DNA of 8,448 nucleotides from an uncultured Solirubrobacteraceae bacterium. Its GTDB lineage: Bacteria; Actinomycetota; Thermoleophilia; Solirubrobacterales; Solirubrobacteraceae. The translations under genes were made by a program, and so were the position numbers. The stretch spans positions 1-8,448 of the forward strand of contig CATPAX010000182.1 of NCBI GenBank assembly GCA_955652215.1, read 5' to 3'. The notes beneath the pieces were generated by a model. It saw only the letters and a list, made by a program, of their open reading frames with translations, ran no database searches and had not been told where the DNA came from. This document shows positions 5,679-8,448 of the stretch, one piece after another. The stretch's first letter is position 1; every line of letters begins with the position of its first letter.

Positions 5679-7254
5679 GTTCGCGTGCGCGGCGGTGCCT
5701 GCGATGCCGGTCACCTCGCCGCTCGTGAAACGGCGCTATCTCCGCCGGTGGGGAACTCGGGGCCGCCGTCGTGCTTGGCGGCGTGTTAGTCGTCGAAGTA
5801 GGCGTGGTGGTGGTCGATGGAGTGCTCGACGTTGGAGTGGTCGTCGTCGACGGGCCGGTCGTTGTCGTCGTGGGTGTGGTGGGTGTGGTGCTCGTGGGCG
5901 GAACGGCGTTGGTCGTCGGCGGTGTGCCGGGGACGGTAGGTGTCGGCAGCACTGTGCCCACGGTCTGCGACTGGGTCCGGCCGGTGGCGGGTGGCTTCGT
6001 GTCGGTTGGCGCTGTCTGGCTGCGCTTGAGGGTGGAGGCCGCCGCCACCTTGACTGCGACCTTCTTGGTTACGTGCGTCCGGTGCTTGTGGGTTTGCTTG
6101 ACGCTGCGCGCAGCAGCGGGGCTGGTGACGCGGATCACCGCTGCCGGCGACGCGATCACACCGGCGACTGTTGCTGCGGCGGGCGCCGGCGTGCCCGTTC
6201 CCTGAGGCGCCGGGGCGCCCTGATGGTGTCGCCTTACGCTGTGGTTGGCGGCGACTGCACCGACAGTGACGGCCCCCAGCGCCGCGGCGGCCAAAGTGGC
6301 AGCCGCCTTAGTGGCGATAGTGCCGACCGAGAGCGAGACGATCCCGCCGCTCGTGCCGAGCATCGCGGTGCTCCCTGCAGCGGCGCTCGACCCAATCGCG
6401 GCGGCCGGAGCGGCGGCGCCCGCACCCGAGCTCGCCCCCGCGGAGTGACCGACATGGGTGATGGCGAGCTTGCGCAGCAGCGCCAGCGGACCTATCGGGA
6501 GGAGCGCCGTCAGTGCCTTGTTGGTCCGCTTGAGCTGAGAGTTGAACACAGAGCAGCGCTTGCAGGTGCGCAGATGCCGTCGAACAAGCGGGCCAGACTT
6601 CTTCTGAAGGCCCTCCGAGACCTCTGCCAACTCAACCCGGACCTCCTCGCAGGACAGCATCCGCGCCTCGGCTGCCTCAGCCAGCGATACGCGCGCCCGA
6701 ACGAGCAACGACTTGATGCTCGGGACCGTCGTCTCCATCGCCTCGGCGATCTGCTCGTAGGAGAGGGCGTCCATCTCGCGCAGGACCAGCGCGGTCCGCT
6801 GGGTCTCGGGGAGCTTGCGGATGTCCTCCACGAGCAGCCGGAACTCCTCGCGGCCGTGCACCTTGTCGGCGGTGCTGGCGCCGTGATCGAACAGATGGAC
6901 GTCCATCGAGTCGACCCCGACTGCAACGGTCTTGCGAAGGTGATTCAGGCAGCGGTTGCGGGCGATCCGGTAGAGCCACGGGCGTACGTTGATCGGCCGA
7001 TCATCGGCCAGGATCGCATTGAATGCCGCGGCGAGCACTTCCTGGAGGACGTCTTCGGCGTCCTCTCGCGAGCCCAGCAGGTGCCGGCAGAATGCGAGCA
7101 GGCGGGCGTGGTAACGAGAGACCAGGATCTCGAAAGCCCCTGTACTGCCGCGGCGGACCATCAAGATCAGCCGCTCGTCGGACTGAAGGCGCAGCAGGGG
7201 CGAGCGCCCGTGAACGCCGATCCCTCCCGAGTATCTAAGAGCTGAGGCTTCCAT
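5674..7254 (-). CDS. ECF sigma factor fused to zinc anti-sigma-like domain, TM helix and Thr-rich tail
   Basis: This 526-aa protein is far longer than a plain ECF sigma factor (about 180-200 aa). Region 2 spans about 26-108 (SDERLILMVRRGS, then EDAEDVLQEVLAAAF and RPWLYRIARNRCLNHLRK); region 4 spans about 146-195 (KLPETQRTALVLREMDALSYEQIAEAM, then SIKSLLVRARVSL). Then comes a zf-HC2/ZAS-like zinc site: C202 and the H227-x3-C231-x2-C234 motif, as in anti-sigma factors. A Gly/Ala-rich region leads to a probable membrane helix (about 316-336), and the remaining ~190 residues are Ala/Ser/Thr/Pro-rich with Thr runs (436-500) and a basic end. I infer a membrane-tethered transcription factor with its inhibitor in cis, sensing an envelope or redox cue. 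ATG 7254 has GGAG four nt upstream, and a candidate ECF promoter lies at 7276-7301. It diverges from rpsL. Confidence 0.9.
   Translation of the reverse strand: MEASALRYSGGIGVHGRSPLLRLQSDERLILMVRRGSTGAFEILVSRYHARLLAFCRHLLGSREDAEDVLQEVLAAAFNAILADDRPINVRPWLYRIARNRCLNHLRKTVAVGVDSMDVHLFDHGASTADKVHGREEFRLLVEDIRKLPETQRTALVLREMDALSYEQIAEAMETTVPSIKSLLVRARVSLAEAAEARMLSCEEVRVELAEVSEGLQKKSGPLVRRHLRTCKRCSVFNSQLKRTNKALTALLPIGPLALLRKLAITHVGHSAGASSGAGAAAPAAAIGSSAAAGSTAMLGTSGGIVSLSVGTIATKAAATLAAAALGAVTVGAVAANHSVRRHHQGAPAPQGTGTPAPAAATVAGVIASPAAVIRVTSPAAARSVKQTHKHRTHVTKKVAVKVAAASTLKRSQTAPTDTKPPATGRTQSQTVGTVLPTPTVPGTPPTTNAVPPTSTTPTTPTTTTTGPSTTTTPTSSTPSTTTTPTSTTNTPPSTTAAPSSPPAEIAPFHERRGDRHRRHRRARER
5755..5949 (-). 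repeat. Low-complexity Thr/Pro/Ser-coding tract in the sigma-factor gene
   Basis: This stretch encodes residues about 436-500, a run of Thr with Pro and Ser (for example TTTTTGPSTTTTPTSSTP). On the plus strand it appears as GTGGT/GTCGT repetition. It is the likely extracytoplasmic stalk of the sigma-factor protein, and it may vary in length between strains. Confidence 0.8.
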
Positions 7255-7275
7255 CCGGCTCCGCGGAGGATCCGC

Positions 7276-7301
7276 GACGGCACCTGCACTCGCCCGGTTC
7301 C
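7276..7301 (-). promoter_or_regulatory. Candidate ECF-type promoter of the sigma-factor gene
   Basis: On the minus strand GGAACC (7301-7296) is followed by exactly 16 nt and then CGTC (7279-7276). This matches the GGAAC...CGTC pattern recognised by many ECF sigma factors. The predicted start lies about 10-20 nt before ATG 7254, leaving room for the GGAG ribosome site. It suggests that the sigma factor activates its own gene. Confidence 0.5.
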
Positions 7302-7335
7302 TCTATCCGGGTGACACCGTAGCAGCGCCAAAGTT

Positions 7336-7347
7336 GCGCTAGAGCGC
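7336..7347. promoter_or_regulatory. Inverted repeat GCGCT-AG-AGCGC in the divergent sigma/rpsL gap
   Basis: Two perfect 5-bp arms (7336-7340 and 7343-7347) separated by 2 bp lie where a -35 contact of the rpsL promoter would fall. It could be an operator, but a short GC-rich inverted repeat can occur by chance in DNA of this composition. Confidence 0.25.
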
Positions 7348-7360
7348 GCCGCGGCTGCCC

Positions 7361-7369
7361 TGCTACGCT
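7361..7369 (+). promoter_or_regulatory. Candidate extended -10 (TGC-TACGCT) for rpsL-rpsG
   Basis: TG at 7361-7362, one base, then TACGCT (7364-7369) fits an extended -10 element, ending 10 nt before ATG 7380. The intervening bases contain no Shine-Dalgarno sequence, so the rpsL leader may be only a few nucleotides. No good -35 hexamer is seen at 17-18 bp. Confidence 0.4.
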
Positions 7370-7379
7370 TGCCGACCGC

Positions 7380-7775
7380 ATGCCGACTACCAGCCAGCTG
7401 ATCCGTAAAGGACGCTCCACCCCGAAGAAGAAGCTCGCCACCCCAGGTCTGAAGTCTGGGAAGGGGCGCAAGAAGAAGGTCGCCGCGCCGCAGCGACGCG
7501 GCGTCTGCACCCGAGTTTTCACCACCACCCCGAAGAAGCCGAATTCGGCGCTCCGGAAGGTGGCGAGAGTGCGGCTGACCAACGGGATGGAGGTCAACGC
7601 CTACATCCCCGGCGAGGGTCATAACCTTCAGGAGCACTCGGTTGTGCTCGTCCGCGGCGGCCGCGTCAAGGACCTCCCGGGATACCGCTATAAGGTGATT
7701 CGCGGAACTCTCGACGCGGCCGGCGTCAGCGACCGTAAGAAGGCGCGCTCGCAGTACGGCGTGAAGGCCAGCTAG
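7380..7775 (+). CDS. rpsL: 30S ribosomal protein S12
   Basis: S12 sits at the decoding centre of the small subunit and controls translational accuracy. The 131 aa include the invariant blocks [32 protein letters not shown] (38-69), [26 protein letters not shown] (76-101) and RKKARSQYG (119-127). K52 and K97 correspond to the lysines altered in streptomycin-resistant S12 (K43 and K88 in Met-counted numbering) and are the sensitive-type residues; D98 is the residue methylthiolated in some bacteria. Relative to the 124-aa mycobacterial protein there are about 9 extra, mostly basic residues near 18-34 ([15 protein letters not shown]), at the place where Bacillus S12 also carries an insertion. The ATG has no Shine-Dalgarno sequence. 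First gene of the str-type operon, followed 5 bp later by rpsG. Confidence 0.99.
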   Translation: MPTTSQLIRKGRSTPKKKLATPGLKSGKGRKKKVAAPQRRGVCTRVFTTTPKKPNSALRKVARVRLTNGMEVNAYIPGEGHNLQEHSVVLVRGGRVKDLPGYRYKVIRGTLDAAGVSDRKKARSQYGVKAS

Positions 7776-7780
7776 CACCT

Positions 7781-8251
7781 ATGCCGCGCCGCGCAGCAGC
7801 TCAGGTCCGCCCTGTCGAGCCCGACCCCGTCCACCGCTCGAGGCTCGTCCAGCAGGTCGTCAACAAGGTCATGCTCGACGGCAAGAAGTCCGTCGCCGAG
7901 AAGATCGTCTACGACGCTCTCGCGATCATCGCCGAGCGATCTGGCAAGAACCCCGTCGAGCAGCTCGAGGCTGGGATCAAGGCTCTTACCCCGGTCCTCG
8001 AAGTGCGCTCACGCCGCGTCGGCGGTGCGACTTATCAGGTCCCGGTCGAGGTTCCCGCGCGGCGGGCGCGGACCCTTGCCGTCCGGTGGCTCGTCCTATT
8101 CGCCCGCCAGCGGCGCGAGAAGACGATGGCCCAGCGCCTCGCCCACGAGCTTCTCGACGCCCAGCAGCAGCAGGGCAGCGCCTACAAGCGCAAGGACGAC
8201 ATCTACCGCATGGCCCAGGCCAACAAGGCCTTCGCTCACTACCGCTGGTAG
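7781..8251 (+). CDS. rpsG: 30S ribosomal protein S7
   Basis: S7 nucleates assembly of the 30S head by binding the 3' major domain of 16S rRNA and lines the E site. The length of 156 aa is standard. Family segments are the basic N-terminus [42 protein letters not shown] (22-47), [19 protein letters not shown] (73-91), the helix [12 protein letters not shown] (93-104) and the C-terminal [13 protein letters not shown] (144-156). It begins 5 bp after the rpsL stop; only a distant AAGG inside rpsL could serve as a ribosome site, so translational coupling is likely. fusA normally follows in this operon but is not found in the remaining 197 bp. Confidence 0.99.
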   Translation: MPRRAAAQVRPVEPDPVHRSRLVQQVVNKVMLDGKKSVAEKIVYDALAIIAERSGKNPVEQLEAGIKALTPVLEVRSRRVGGATYQVPVEVPARRARTLAVRWLVLFARQRREKTMAQRLAHELLDAQQQQGSAYKRKDDIYRMAQANKAFAHYRW

Positions 8252-8278
8252 TGGCAACCGCCGAGTTAGTGGCAACCG
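8249..8278 (+). repeat. 12-bp direct repeat (TAGTGGCAACCG) spanning the rpsG stop
   Basis: TAGTGGCAACCG occurs at 8249-8260 and again at 8267-8278, an 18-bp period. The first copy contains the rpsG stop codon TAG and the second places another TAG in the same frame 18 bp later, as if a small in-frame duplication had happened at the end of the gene. Confidence 0.85.
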
Positions 8279-8293
8279 GCGTCTGAGAGTCTG

Positions 8294-8344
8294 TCCGCTC
8301 GAACGAGTTATCCGCTCGAAGGAGTTCTCCGCCCGCACGAGTTG
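8294..8344 (+). repeat. Three 17-bp tandem repeats downstream of rpsG
   Basis: The units are TCCGCTCGAACGAGTTA (8294-8310), TCCGCTCGAAGGAGTTC (8311-8327) and TCCGCCCGCACGAGTTG (8328-8344). Unit 1 carries the short inverted repeat CTCG-AA-CGAG; units 2 and 3 degrade it. Possible roles are a regulator-binding array, an RNA element or simple slippage; the sequence does not decide among them. Confidence 0.85.
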
Positions 8345-8346
8345 GG

Positions 8347-8365
8347 GTGGGTACCGCGTACCCGC
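8347..8365 (+). terminator. Hairpin GUGGGUAC-CGC-GUACCCGC, possible terminator or regulatory stem
   Basis: GGGTAC (8349-8354) and GTACCC (8358-8363) pair perfectly around a CGC loop, extended by one G-U and one G-C pair. No T-tract follows, so it is not a classical intrinsic terminator. It could end the rpsL-rpsG transcript in a high-GC genome, or act as a leader stem or operator. Confidence 0.35.
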
Positions 8366-8448
8366 GTCGGCGACCTCTGCGCGCCCGTACCGCGACGCGG
8401 CTGACAGAACGCCGCCATAGGCGGGATCCTCGGGGCTCGCGAGCGCCT

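Larger units (their letters stand above)
8252..8448 (+). other. Non-coding tail of the window downstream of rpsG
   Basis: These 197 bp contain no convincing gene. A frame from GTG 8347 stays open to the window edge but encodes an Arg-rich product with no resemblance to EF-G, the expected next gene. The stretch holds a 12-bp direct repeat, three 17-bp tandem units, a GGGTAC hairpin, two copies of GTACCGCG (8351-8358 and 8387-8394) and the palindrome GCTCGCGAGC (8435-8444). It may be a leader or promoter region for a gene beyond the edge. Confidence 0.6.

Noticed and set aside
4811..5728. 305-aa plus-strand frame overlapping the lipoprotein and csaA
   Set aside because: It is out of frame with the lipobox protein and antisense to csaA, whose conserved segments are unmistakable.
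5771..6205. Val/Gly-rich 144-aa plus-strand frame
   Set aside because: It is the antisense reading of the Thr/Pro/Ser-coding tract of the sigma gene (ACC/ACG read backwards as GGT/CGT-type codons).
5641..7245. 534-aa open frame on the plus strand opposite the sigma-factor gene
   Set aside because: It is Arg/Gly-rich with no recognisable domain, while the minus strand encodes clear sigma regions 2 and 4. Long antisense frames are common in GC-rich DNA.
8347..8448. Open frame from GTG 8347 to the window edge as a possible fusA start
   Set aside because: The translation (VGTAYPRRRPLRARTATRL...) is Arg-rich and lacks the EF-G N-terminal GTP-binding region.

Overview
The window reads as chromosomal core DNA from a high-GC actinobacterium. 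I infer a member of the Thermoleophilia (Solirubrobacterales type). The grounds are GC-rich, codon-biased coding on both strands, an ECF sigma factor with a long membrane-anchored Ser/Thr/Pro tail, a small cupredoxin-like lipoprotein with an S/T-rich linker, a GT4 glycosyltransferase, and actinobacterial-type S12 and S7. The lineage is an inference from protein style only; no marker gene was compared by search. There is no sign of phage, insertion sequence, CRISPR array, tRNA or rRNA.

Layout, left to right. 1-54 is the tail of an unidentified gene. 106-864 (+) encodes a zinc-ribbon/rhomboid-like membrane protein whose catalytic positions look substituted. 961-1977 (-) is selD (selenophosphate synthetase, Cys form). 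Diverging from it with only 23 bp between starts is a + strand cluster: a 112-aa hypothetical protein (2001-2339), a UPF0173 metallo-beta-lactamase-fold hydrolase (2363-3040), and a stand-alone Lrp/AsnC ligand-binding domain (3037-3312) that overlaps the hydrolase by 4 bp. A minus-strand pair follows: a 94-aa putative membrane protein (4464-4748) and then a GT4 glycosyltransferase (3306-4415) whose end overlaps the Lrp-like gene by 7 bp. A lipoprotein gene (4794-5279, +) diverges from that pair. csaA (5300-5629, -) lies downstream of a 526-aa ECF sigma factor (5674-7254, -) that carries its own zinc-binding anti-sigma-like domain, a membrane helix and a Thr-rich tail. The sigma gene diverges from rpsL-rpsG (7380-8251, +). 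The last 197 bp hold tandem repeats and a hairpin; fusA does not follow rpsG within the window.

The most notable items are the fused, probably membrane-tethered sigma/anti-sigma protein with a candidate autoregulatory ECF promoter in front of it (GGAACC-N16-CGTC), the probable pseudoprotease rhomboid with an N-terminal zinc ribbon, and the repeats behind rpsG. Four genes show a TANNNT -10-like box 7-11 nt before the start and no Shine-Dalgarno sequence, which suggests leaderless or near-leaderless transcripts. I did not find a wholly unknown multi-gene system.
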